A stretch of DNA of 47,429 nucleotides, from the NCBI GenBank assembly GCA_009691845.1, contig SIAJ01000040.1, positions 1 to 47,429 of the forward strand, read 5' to 3'. The notes under the pieces are model-generated. The model was not told the origin of the DNA. It was given only the letters and a program-made list of their open reading frames with translations, and did no database searches. Positions 7,707 through 15,142 of this stretch are shown in pieces (positions within the stretch are counted from its first letter, which is position 1; the number at the start of each line of letters is the position of its first letter). Position numbers and translations under genes: made by a program. The stretch comes from Gemmataceae bacterium. Lineage in GTDB: Bacteria; Planctomycetota; Planctomycetia; Gemmatales; Gemmataceae.

Positions 7707-10700
7707 TCAATTCCGCGTCACCACCTCATCCAGATTCAAAATCGCGTTCGCCACCATCGCCCAGGCGGCGAGTTCAATTGCATCCAGTTTCTCGTCTCGG
7801 GGCGATTCGCCGACTTTCAATAGCTTCTCTGCGCCCATTTTGTCTTTCGTGAATCGCGCTTTCTGTGCGTCGAATACGCGTTTCAAGATTTCCACTTCCT
7901 TCTCACGCGGCAAGCGTGCCGTCGCGAGTTTGAACACGAACGTTAACCGTTCTTCCGTTGTCGCTCCGCCTTCGTTCATGATGCGCTCGGCCAGCTTGCG
8001 TGAGGCTTCGACATAGGTCGGGTCGTTCATCAACACGAGAGCTTGCAGCGGTGTGTTGGTTCGCGAACGCTTGACGACGCAGGTCTCGCGGTCCGGGGCA
8101 TCGAGTGCCGCCAGCGCGGCCGGGGGACAGGTGCGTTTCCAGAACGTGTACATCGTTCGGCGATACAGGTCCTTGCCGTGACTCTGCGTGTATTTCTGGG
8201 CCGTCCAGTTCGCGCCGTCGGCACGCGACATGAGTTCTTCCCACAAGCCAGGCGGCTGATAGGGCAAGACGCTCTTGCCTCCCACTTCGCCGTTCAACAG
8301 ACCGCTGATCGCCAGGGCTTGATCGCGCAAAAACTCCGCCTGAAGCCGAAACCTTGGCCCACGTCCCAACAATCGGTTCTCGGGGTCCTTTGCGTAAAGC
8401 TCCTTGGATACGACCGACGATTGGCGATAAGTCGCCGAGGTGACAATCAATGTGATGAGCTTCCGCAAATCCCAACCCGAGACGCGGAACTCGACCGCCA
8501 GCCAGTCGAGCAGTTCGGGATGCGACGGGAAGTCGCCTTGCGTGCCGAAATCCTCGGTCGATTTCACCAGGCCCGTTCCCATGAACATCTGCCAGTACCG
8601 ATTAACCGTCACGCGTGAGGTCAGCGGATGTTCCGGGCTCACCAGCCATTTCGCGAGATCGAGCCGATTCGGCGTCGAGGCCGTCTTGAGAACTGGCAAG
8701 GCAGTCGGAGTTCCCGCGGATACTTTCTCGCCACGCTTGTCGTAGGCACCCCGCACCATGACGAATGTGTCGCGCGGCTTCAGCATTTCCTCCATCACCA
8801 TCGCATCGGGAATGGCTTTCTCCTCATCGACAATCCGCTTCTTGAGTTCCCCAACACGGTCGTTGAGTTGGCGAAGTTCGGGCGAGACACTGTTTCGATA
8901 GTACGCACGCAGTTCGGATTTCTGAGCATCGCTTCGCTGAGCGAGTTCGAGCTTTAACGCCGTCGCAACACTCGCAGGCATTCCGGCCGGCTCGTGCGGC
9001 GTGGCGGAATTGGTTGCCGACATGCGAAACCGACCAAACTGGTGCGCGACGAAGCCGGAGTTGAATTGCAATTGGACCGTCACGTCCTTGCCGGCCGCTT
9101 CCAGTGGTTCGGCAAGTTCGAACACCGCGAAGTGTGGCTTGCCGACTTCCGGAAAGATCGCCCATCCGGTGCTACCCGTGCCAAGCAAATTCTTGACGTC
9201 GTAACCGCCTTCCTTCTGGCTGAAATCTGCCGATGCCGATTTCAGCTTCAGCACGGTCGAATCCTTGCCCTCGCCAAGCGAGACTCGAATGCCAGTCATC
9301 ACGAAGTTCCCATTCACGGATCGACCCGGGCCCTTGCCGTTCAGCTTGTCGTCCGGCAACACATCGAGGCGCAGTGCCGTCAGCTTGGCAAGGTCCGGGC
9401 GAAACGTAAACGTGTAGGTTTCGTTTGCCACGTTCGTTCCGCCGACAACGACCGTGCTGTCTTTTTCGGTCGTGAACGTGGCTCCCCCCTTGGAACGCAA
9501 CTTCGTCAGTTCGAGATTCTTCCACTCCGTCTTGGCCAGGCCGGGATTTTTCTCCCATGCGGCCTGGGCAGTATCCAGTTCAGGCTTCGGGCCTTTCAGT
9601 TTCTCTTCGAGCGCTGCGATCTCCACGCGGGCCTCCGCCATCCGCCGCTCTTGTTCCGCACTCGGCGCTTTCAACAGAGGAACCGAATTGCCCTTGTTTC
9701 CGTCGAGCCCTCTTTCGGGCACGTTATTGAAGAAGGCGTAGAGACGGTAAAAATCCTTCTGGCTGATCGGGTCGAACTTGTGATCGTGGCACTGGGCACA
9801 TGCGACCGTCAGGCCCATCCAGACCGTGGCCGTCGTGTTCACGCGATCCACGATGTAGGCCATGTGGTACTCTTCGGGGATCGCACCCCCCTCGAAGTTG
9901 ATCATGTGGTTGCGGTTGAAACCGCTGGCCACTTTCTGGGCTAACGTTGCACCCGGAAGCAAGTCGCCCGCAAGTTGTTCAATCGTGAACTCATCGAAAC
10001 GCTTGTTTTTGTGAAACGCATCGATGACCCACTCACGCCAGCGGGTCATGTCGCGGCCATTGTCGATGTGGTAGCCGTTGGTGTCCGCGTAGCGTGCCGC
10101 GTCCATCCAGTCGAGAGCCAGGCGTTCGCCGTACCGAATCGAACTCGTCAAACGAGCGACTACCTTGGCGTAGGCATCGGGAGATTGGTCGTTGACGAAG
10201 TCATCGACTTCCTTGAGTGTCGGTGGCATTCCCGTGAGGTCGAGAGTCACCCGGCGAATGAGCGTGCCCCGATCCGCTTCCGGCATGCGTTTGAGGCTCT
10301 CCTTCGCCAGGCGTCTTTCGATGAAGTAGTCAATCGCGTTTCTACCGGAAGGAACCGCTGGCTGCTTGGCCGCGAGCAAGGCCCAGTGCCCTTGATACTC
10401 TGCGCCCTGAGCGACCCAGGCTTTCAAAGTCTCGACTTGCGCCGGCGTGAGTACTTTGCCAGTTTTCTCCGGCGGCATGCGCTCGGTCTTGTTCGAAGTC
10501 GTAATGCGCCTGAGCAGTTCGCTCTCGCTCGGCTTCTTGGCGTCTAGAACCGCCAACGCACCTTCGCGGGTGTGCAGCTTCAGATCGGCCTTGCGAGCCT
10601 TGTCGTCCGGGCCGTGGCAGGCAAAGCAGTTATCCGCCAGGATCGGCCGCACATCGCGATTGAAATCGACTTTCGTTTGACCGAAAGCGCAAGGGACGAT

Positions 10701-10736
10701 CGCGAACACGGCAAGAACGGAGAATCGAATGTTCAT
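7707..10736 (-). CDS. PSCyt1-DUF1549-DUF1553 cytochrome c-like protein
   Basis: The 1009-residue protein has a signal peptide (about 1-20), then a PSCyt1 haem domain with C37-F-A-C40-H41 (DVRPILADNCFACHGPD). A DUF1549 (PSCyt2) region spans roughly 130-340 and contains RYGERLALDWMDAARYADTNG and a second CAQCH motif near 313. A lectin-like beta-rich insert follows at about 400-620, then a DUF1553 (PSD1) domain near 700-980 (SRVTVNRYWQMFMGTGLV, QSSVVSKELYAKDPENRLLGRGP). Such proteins are paired with DUF1501 proteins in planctomycetes and often lie in glycan-degradation clusters; their reaction is not known. The start at ATG 10736 (MNIRFSVLA) was chosen because the longer frame, to 10865, runs through a palindromic repeat. 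Confidence 0.9.
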   Translation of the reverse strand: MNIRFSVLAVFAIVPCAFGQTKVDFNRDVRPILADNCFACHGPDDKARKADLKLHTREGALAVLDAKKPSESELLRRITTSNKTERMPPEKTGKVLTPAQVETLKAWVAQGAEYQGHWALLAAKQPAVPSGRNAIDYFIERRLAKESLKRMPEADRGTLIRRVTLDLTGMPPTLKEVDDFVNDQSPDAYAKVVARLTSSIRYGERLALDWMDAARYADTNGYHIDNGRDMTRWREWVIDAFHKNKRFDEFTIEQLAGDLLPGATLAQKVASGFNRNHMINFEGGAIPEEYHMAYIVDRVNTTATVWMGLTVACAQCHDHKFDPISQKDFYRLYAFFNNVPERGLDGNKGNSVPLLKAPSAEQERRMAEARVEIAALEEKLKGPKPELDTAQAAWEKNPGLAKTEWKNLELTKLRSKGGATFTTEKDSTVVVGGTNVANETYTFTFRPDLAKLTALRLDVLPDDKLNGKGPGRSVNGNFVMTGIRVSLGEGKDSTVLKLKSASADFSQKEGGYDVKNLLGTGSTGWAIFPEVGKPHFAVFELAEPLEAAGKDVTVQLQFNSGFVAHQFGRFRMSATNSATPHEPAGMPASVATALKLELAQRSDAQKSELRAYYRNSVSPELRQLNDRVGELKKRIVDEEKAIPDAMVMEEMLKPRDTFVMVRGAYDKRGEKVSAGTPTALPVLKTASTPNRLDLAKWLVSPEHPLTSRVTVNRYWQMFMGTGLVKSTEDFGTQGDFPSHPELLDWLAVEFRVSGWDLRKLITLIVTSATYRQSSVVSKELYAKDPENRLLGRGPRFRLQAEFLRDQALAISGLLNGEVGGKSVLPYQPPGLWEELMSRADGANWTAQKYTQSHGKDLYRRTMYTFWKRTCPPAALAALDAPDRETCVVKRSRTNTPLQALVLMNDPTYVEASRKLAERIMNEGGATTEERLTFVFKLATARLPREKEVEILKRVFDAQKARFTKDKMGAEKLLKVGESPRDEKLDAIELAAWAMVANAILNLDEVVTRN

Positions 10737-10794
10737 CGGGCAGGCCCCGGAGAGAAGACGAACGTGAGGCGGGCAGGCGCTAGAGTTCCCGACT

Positions 10795-10839
10795 AACCCG
10801 ACGCGTAAGCGAGGGCGTCCCTCGCTTACGCGTCGGGTT
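10795..10839. repeat. 21-bp perfect palindrome, ACCCGACGCG family
   Basis: Left arm 10795-10815, containing CCCGACGCGTAAGCGAGG, is matched by an exact reverse complement at 10819-10839 with a 3-base loop. The same element, with changes, is at 29404-29458 and 30849-30902. It lies between the divergent PSCyt1/DUF1553 and cyclophilin genes, so it is not simply a terminator there. Confidence 0.9.
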
Positions 10840-10907
10840 CGTTTGAAACAACCTCTACCAATCATGATAAGGTACAGTCATCGCGAAGTACATGAAGGAG
10901 GCCCTCG

Positions 10908-11498
10908 ATGATACGATTCCCGCTCCTTGCCTTGTTGACCATCTGGGCAATGCCATTTCATGCTTGGGCCCAAGACGAGAAGGCAACTCCCGTTCGCGTG
11001 CTAATCCAGACAGATGCGGGTGAGATCGTACTCGAACTCAATCCGGCCAAGGCCCCGAAGACGGTCGCGAACTTCCTGGAGTACGTGGACGGCAAACTGT
11101 ACGACGGAGGTCGATTTCACAGATCAGTGACACCGAAAAATCAGCCCGGCAACAAGATTAAGATCGAGGTAATTCAGGCCGGGATTCATCCGGAGAAGAA
11201 GGAACGCACACCGATCAAACTTGAACGCACCCGTGATACGGGCATTTTGCACAAGGACGGCACGATCTCCATGGCCCGCGACGAACCGGACACGGCCACC
11301 GGCGATTTCTTCATCTGCATCGGCGATCAACCGGAACTAGATTTTGGCGGCAAGCGGAACCCAGACGGCCAAGGCTTTGCGGCATTCGGAAAAGTCGTGA
11401 AGGGAATGGACGTGGTGAAGATGATTCAGGCATCCAAGGCCGAGGGACAAACGCTGAAACCGGCTATTTCCATTAAGAAGGTCTCCCGAATCAAGTGA
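10908..11498 (+). CDS. Secreted cyclophilin-type peptidyl-prolyl isomerase
   Basis: The 196-residue product has a signal peptide (about 1-22) and a single cyclophilin domain. Recognisable blocks are VLIQTDAGEIVLELNPAKAPKTVANF in family position, DGGRFHRSV with the catalytic Arg of the FHR motif, and GTISMARDEPDTATGDFFIC followed by GFAAFGKVVKGMDVV. It would catalyse proline cis-trans isomerisation in exported proteins outside the cytoplasm. The segment between the FHR motif and GTISMAR is longer than in the small bacterial enzymes. AAGGAGG lies 7 bases before the ATG, so the start is firm. The gene is divergent from the PSCyt1/DUF1553 gene and ends in a 29-base-arm palindrome shared with the convergent vWA gene. 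Confidence 0.92.
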   Translation: MIRFPLLALLTIWAMPFHAWAQDEKATPVRVLIQTDAGEIVLELNPAKAPKTVANFLEYVDGKLYDGGRFHRSVTPKNQPGNKIKIEVIQAGIHPEKKERTPIKLERTRDTGILHKDGTISMARDEPDTATGDFFICIGDQPELDFGGKRNPDGQGFAAFGKVVKGMDVVKMIQASKAEGQTLKPAISIKKVSRIK

Positions 11499-11509
11499 CC
11501 GATTAGCAA

Positions 11510-11588
11510 AGCATTTTTACCACGGATTTCACGGATAAGACCGCATCGATCAACTGGTTTTATCCGTGAAATCCGTGGCAAAAATGCT
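11510..11588. repeat. 29-bp inverted repeat between convergent genes
   Basis: Arms at 11510-11538 and 11560-11588, built on CCACGGATTTCACGGATAA, are reverse complements with one mismatch and a 21-base loop. The repeat sits between the stops of the cyclophilin and vWA genes and carries T and A runs at its outer edges. It is well placed to terminate transcription from both sides. Confidence 0.85.
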
Positions 11589-11601
11589 TGCCTGGCACGA
11601 G

Positions 11602-13461
11602 CTACTTCTGCTCCTTTTTCACTGGAATCGACTTGGCCTTCTCGACGATGCGAACGAACTCGGCTCGATGACCGCCCTTGTCGGCACCGATGGCTGGCTT
11701 GGCCAGGTCGATCACCTTGTCGAGCGTTGCGTCGCCCCGATATTCGCTGTCGCGGAGGATCAAACCGAACGCGGCGGCTGCTCCTGCGAATCGCAAATCG
11801 GCGGAGGCTTCTTTCGCGAGTCCGTCGGCCGCGAGAATTGAACTCACTTCGCTGGCCTTGTCGGTCTCGGGATGTTTGTAGCGCATCCGCACCGTCATCC
11901 ATTCGCCGGACTTCGCCGCTTCCGTGAGTTCGGTCTTGGTCTGGTACTTCAACTTCTCCACTTCGCCCACGACGACCTTCTCGCCAACGGGAACGATTTC
12001 ATAAAGGGCCGTGCTGGTGTGGCCGCTGCCCAAGTCGCCGGCATCTTTCGCGTCGTCGCGAAAATCCTCGTTGCGGAGAATGCGATTCTCGTAGCCGATG
12101 AGCCGATAGCCCGCGACCTTGGCCGGGTTAAACTCGATTTGCAGCTTCACGTCCTTCGCAACAGTGACGAGTGCTCCGCCCTGTTCGACGAAGAGTTTCT
12201 TGGCTTCGTCGAGCGAATCGATGTAGGCGTAGTGCCCGTTGCCATGATGGGCAAGTTGCTCGAGCATTGCATCGTGCAGGTTGTTCATGCCGTAGCCGAG
12301 CACCGTGAGATAGACGCCCGTCTTGCGTTTGTCTTCAATCATCCGCGTGAGTTGAGCACGATCGGAAATGCCAACGTTGAAGTCGCCATCGGTGGCCAGG
12401 ATGACTCGGTTGATGCCTTCCTTGAGGAAGGTCTTTTCCGCCTGCTCGTAAGCGACTTTGATGCCCCCTTCGCCATTCGTCGAGCCGCCCGATGACAGGC
12501 CGAGAATCACATCGAGGATGACGTCCTTCTTGTTTCCAGGTGTGGGCGGCAAACGCAGCCCGGCATCACCCGCGTAGCTGACGATGCTCACGCGATCGCG
12601 GTCGGTGAGTTGTTCGACCAGTAATCGCAGCGATTCTTGCACCAGCGGCAAGCGATTCGGAGCATTCATCGACCCTGAAGTATCAACAAGGAACACGAGA
12701 TTGCGGGCCGGCAATTGATCCTTGTCAATCACCTTGGCCTTCAGCCCGACTCGCAAGAGATGGTGCTTCGCATTCCAGGGACACGGAGCCATCTCCAGCT
12801 TGAAGGCCACGGGCTCGCCGTTCTTGGGCGTGGCATAGTCGTAAGGAAAGTAGTTCACGAAGTCGGCAATGCGGACGGCATCCTTCGTGGGCAGTATCCC
12901 CTCGTTGATTCGGGCTCGCACGTTCGAGTACGCAGCAGTATCGACGGCCGTGGAGATGGTAGAAAGCGCGTCCTCGCCCTTGACGAGCTTGAAGGGGTTG
13001 TCGAGGAAGTGCTGATATTGCTCGGCGGTCATCTCGCCGGCTTCGTCGCCGGGCAAAACCTCGCGTTGCACTCCGGCGATTGCCAGGCCCATGGGAGCCT
13101 TAAGGTCAGCAGCCAACTGGTTGAGGCTACGAGCCTTTCCTCGTGACGGCGAACTGCCGCCACTGGCGCGGAGGAGGCTATCTCTGGTGGCCCCGGAGCG
13201 GCCGCTCAGCCCGGCAACCGCGGTTAGTGCAGCAGTTTCGCCGGGATGCGGGGACAAACCTACGGCTTTCTCTCGCTCCGAGCGGGTTGCAGCATCGAGT
13301 TGAGGTTCGAAGCCACCATCCTGATTCTTCACCTCGACTTTTGTCTCAGCGACAGCAGGAGCATCGTCTCGCCGGTTGCAGCCGATCACGAAGCCAAACA
13401 AGCCAACGAAGAGAACCCAAGTACCCCAGCGAAATGCGGGACTAGCAGGCCGAAATGCCAT
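11602..13461 (-). CDS. YfbK-like von Willebrand factor A lipoprotein
   Basis: The 619-residue protein has an N-terminal membrane segment ending in a lipobox (FVIGC), so a lipid-anchored protein is likely. A low-complexity linker (about 30-125) leads to the vWF_A N-terminal region around 140-200 (NPFKLVKGEDALSTISTAVD). A VWA domain follows with the metal-site motif FLVDTSGSMN near residue 258. A DUF3520-type region occupies the last 170 residues. This order matches the YfbK family, found in many bacteria but without a settled role. The start at ATG 13461 has AGGAGA 7 bases upstream; the frame stays open another 1 kb upstream only as an antisense shadow of ugd. It is divergent from ugd. Confidence 0.88.
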   Translation of the reverse strand: MAFRPASPAFRWGTWVLFVGLFGFVIGCNRRDDAPAVAETKVEVKNQDGGFEPQLDAATRSEREKAVGLSPHPGETAALTAVAGLSGRSGATRDSLLRASGGSSPSRGKARSLNQLAADLKAPMGLAIAGVQREVLPGDEAGEMTAEQYQHFLDNPFKLVKGEDALSTISTAVDTAAYSNVRARINEGILPTKDAVRIADFVNYFPYDYATPKNGEPVAFKLEMAPCPWNAKHHLLRVGLKAKVIDKDQLPARNLVFLVDTSGSMNAPNRLPLVQESLRLLVEQLTDRDRVSIVSYAGDAGLRLPPTPGNKKDVILDVILGLSSGGSTNGEGGIKVAYEQAEKTFLKEGINRVILATDGDFNVGISDRAQLTRMIEDKRKTGVYLTVLGYGMNNLHDAMLEQLAHHGNGHYAYIDSLDEAKKLFVEQGGALVTVAKDVKLQIEFNPAKVAGYRLIGYENRILRNEDFRDDAKDAGDLGSGHTSTALYEIVPVGEKVVVGEVEKLKYQTKTELTEAAKSGEWMTVRMRYKHPETDKASEVSSILAADGLAKEASADLRFAGAAAAFGLILRDSEYRGDATLDKVIDLAKPAIGADKGGHRAEFVRIVEKAKSIPVKKEQK

Positions 13462-13547
13462 GACGAATCTCCTGGAATGTCGAACGGTCGAGACATGCGG
13501 AACGGGGACCGTGCCTGTTAGACGAGCCAGTTGGCGATTCGTTCCGT

Positions 13548-13576
13548 TTGTAACATGAAAACTTGCCCGATATAAC
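13548..13576 (+). promoter_or_regulatory. Sigma-70-like promoter for ugd
   Basis: TTGTAA (13548-13553) and TATAAC (13571-13576) are separated by 17 bases, 27 bases before the GTG start at 13603. Both boxes are close to the general bacterial consensus. Planctomycete promoters are poorly characterised, so this remains a prediction. Confidence 0.5.
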
Positions 13577-13602
13577 GATGATTCTATCGGAGGGTGTTCA
13601 TC

Positions 13603-14949
13603 GTGAAAGTCGCCGTGGTTGGAACCGGGTACGTCGGCCTCGTCACGGCCACGTGCCTGGCGGAAAGTGGCAACGAGGTCGCGGGCATCGACAAGGATGC
13701 CCGCAAGATCGAGACGCTGCTCGCCGACAAACTTCCCATCTATGAGCCGGGATTGCTTGAGTTGGTGCAACGCAATCGCCGCGAGGGGCGACTCTCGTTC
13801 AGCACCGATCTCGGTGCCGCCATCAAGAATGCCCGCATCATCTTCATTGCCGTCGGCACGCCGCAAAGTGCCACGGGCGATGCGGACCTCTCCGCCATCT
13901 GGGCCGTGGGCGATGAGATTGCGACGCACCTGAAATCCGTTCCCCCGGGGCCGCACGGCTCGCGCGTGATCGTGATTAAAAGCACCGTGCCGGTCGGCAC
14001 CAACACAAAGTTGCACGAACGGCTGCTGGCTGCCGGCTGCTCTCATTTGGACGCGGCGAGCAATCCGGAGTTCCTGAAGGAAGGGGCGGCCATCGAGGAC
14101 TTCATGAAGCCGGACCGCGTGGTCGTCGGCGTGCGTCGCCCCGAAGTTGCCGAGGTTATGCGCGAATTGTATGCCCCGTTCCTGCGCACCGAACGGCCGT
14201 TCATTGTCATGTCCCCCGAGAGTGCGGAGATGACCAAGTACGCGGCCAACGGAATGCTCGCGACGAAAATCAGCTTTATCAACGAGATGGCGAATCTCTG
14301 CGATCGGCTCGGAGCCGACATCAACGACGTGCGGCGTGGCATCGGGCACGACGCCCGCATTGGCTTTCAGTTTCTGCATCCCGGGCCAGGCTATGGCGGA
14401 AGCTGTTTCCCGAAAGACGTGCAGGCTATCCTCGGCATGGGCCGGGCGCACGGCTTGCCCCTCGATTTGTCCCAGGCCGTCGATCGAGTGAACCAACGGC
14501 AGAAGCAACTGCTCTTTCAAAAGATCTCCCGGCACTTCGGAAGTGAATTGAAAAGCAAAACCTTGGCCGTGTGGGGCCTGTCGTTCAAACCGAAAACGGA
14601 CGATATCCGCGAGTCAGCCGCGTTGACGCTCGTCGATGCACTTCTGGAAGCGGGCGTAACAGTTCGGGTTCACGATCCGGAAGCGATGGCGAACGTGAGG
14701 GCCATTTACGGCGACAAGCTCGTCTACGTCGATCGCCCCTATGGAGCAATCGAAGGGGCAGACGGCCTGGCAATCGTCACGGATTGGCAGGAGTTTCGAA
14801 ACCCGGACTTCGAAGTGATGCGGAGACTGCTGAAAACGCCGGTGATTTTCGATGGCCGCAACCTCTACGAGCCACGAACGATGCAGTCGTATGGGTTCAC
14901 CTACTACGGGATTGGGCGAGCCGGGGACAAACCTCTCGCGGGGACTTGA
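13603..14949 (+). CDS. ugd: UDP-glucose 6-dehydrogenase
   Basis: The 448-residue enzyme oxidises UDP-glucose to UDP-glucuronate with two NAD+ in the cytosol, supplying precursors for polysaccharides. The N-terminal Rossmann motif is MKVAVVGTGYVGLVTATCLA. Central family blocks are ASNPEFLKEGAAIEDF and the helix KYAANGMLATKISFINE. The catalytic cysteine is C268 in GPGYGGSCFPKD, and the C-terminal UDP-binding domain begins near LAVWGLSFKPKTDDIRES. The start was placed at GTG 13603, 8-10 bases after GGAGGG; the alternative GTG at 13594 overlaps that ribosome site. The nearby tRNA-Leu begins 37 bases after its stop. Confidence 0.95.
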   Translation: MKVAVVGTGYVGLVTATCLAESGNEVAGIDKDARKIETLLADKLPIYEPGLLELVQRNRREGRLSFSTDLGAAIKNARIIFIAVGTPQSATGDADLSAIWAVGDEIATHLKSVPPGPHGSRVIVIKSTVPVGTNTKLHERLLAAGCSHLDAASNPEFLKEGAAIEDFMKPDRVVVGVRRPEVAEVMRELYAPFLRTERPFIVMSPESAEMTKYAANGMLATKISFINEMANLCDRLGADINDVRRGIGHDARIGFQFLHPGPGYGGSCFPKDVQAILGMGRAHGLPLDLSQAVDRVNQRQKQLLFQKISRHFGSELKSKTLAVWGLSFKPKTDDIRESAALTLVDALLEAGVTVRVHDPEAMANVRAIYGDKLVYVDRPYGAIEGADGLAIVTDWQEFRNPDFEVMRRLLKTPVIFDGRNLYEPRTMQSYGFTYYGIGRAGDKPLAGT

Positions 14950-14973
14950 AACTGCCCGTAAGTGCAAGATAAT
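14946..14973 (+). promoter_or_regulatory. Sigma-70-like promoter for tRNA-Leu
   Basis: TTGAAA (14946-14951) and GATAAT (14968-14973), with a 16-base spacer, lie 13 bases before the tRNA. The -35 box overlaps the stop of ugd, so the tRNA can be expressed separately from the gene upstream. Confidence 0.5.
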
Positions 14974-14986
14974 GTGTAATTCATTG

Positions 14987-15070
14987 GCCGGGGTGGCGGA
15001 ATTGGCAGACGCGCCAGCTTGAGGTGCTGGTACTCGCAAGGGTGTGCAGGTTCAAGTCCTGTCCTCGGCA
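14987..15070 (+). tRNA. tRNA-Leu (anticodon GAG)
   Basis: The 84-base sequence folds as a class II tRNA. The acceptor stem is GCCGGGG with CCTCGGC plus discriminator A (15070). The anticodon stem CCAGC/GCTGG encloses the loop TTGAGGT, giving anticodon GAG. A long variable arm (ACTCGCAAGGGTGT) and the T arm GCAGG-TTCAAGT-CCTGT are present. The following bases are TCC, so the CCA end is not encoded and must be added after transcription. Confidence 0.95.
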
Positions 15071-15075
15071 TCCTT

Positions 15076-15118
15076 CCAGGGGCAAGTAGTTCGGCAAGGC
15101 CGGGCTACTTCCCCTTGG
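15076..15118 (+). terminator. Stem-loop terminator after tRNA-Leu
   Basis: CCAGGGG and AAGTAG on the left pair with CTACTT and CCCCTTGG on the right, closed by GGC/GCC around a short loop. A weak T-rich tail (GCTTTTC) follows a few bases later. It also lies just beyond the stop of the convergent nucleoside hydrolase gene. Confidence 0.6.
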
Positions 15119-15142
15119 TCGCTTTTCGTAGAGCACGCGGCT

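Noticed and set aside
13462..14535. Upstream extension of the vWA reading frame to 14535
   Set aside because: The extension is antisense to ugd. The lipoprotein signal with AGGAGA at 13461 sets the start.
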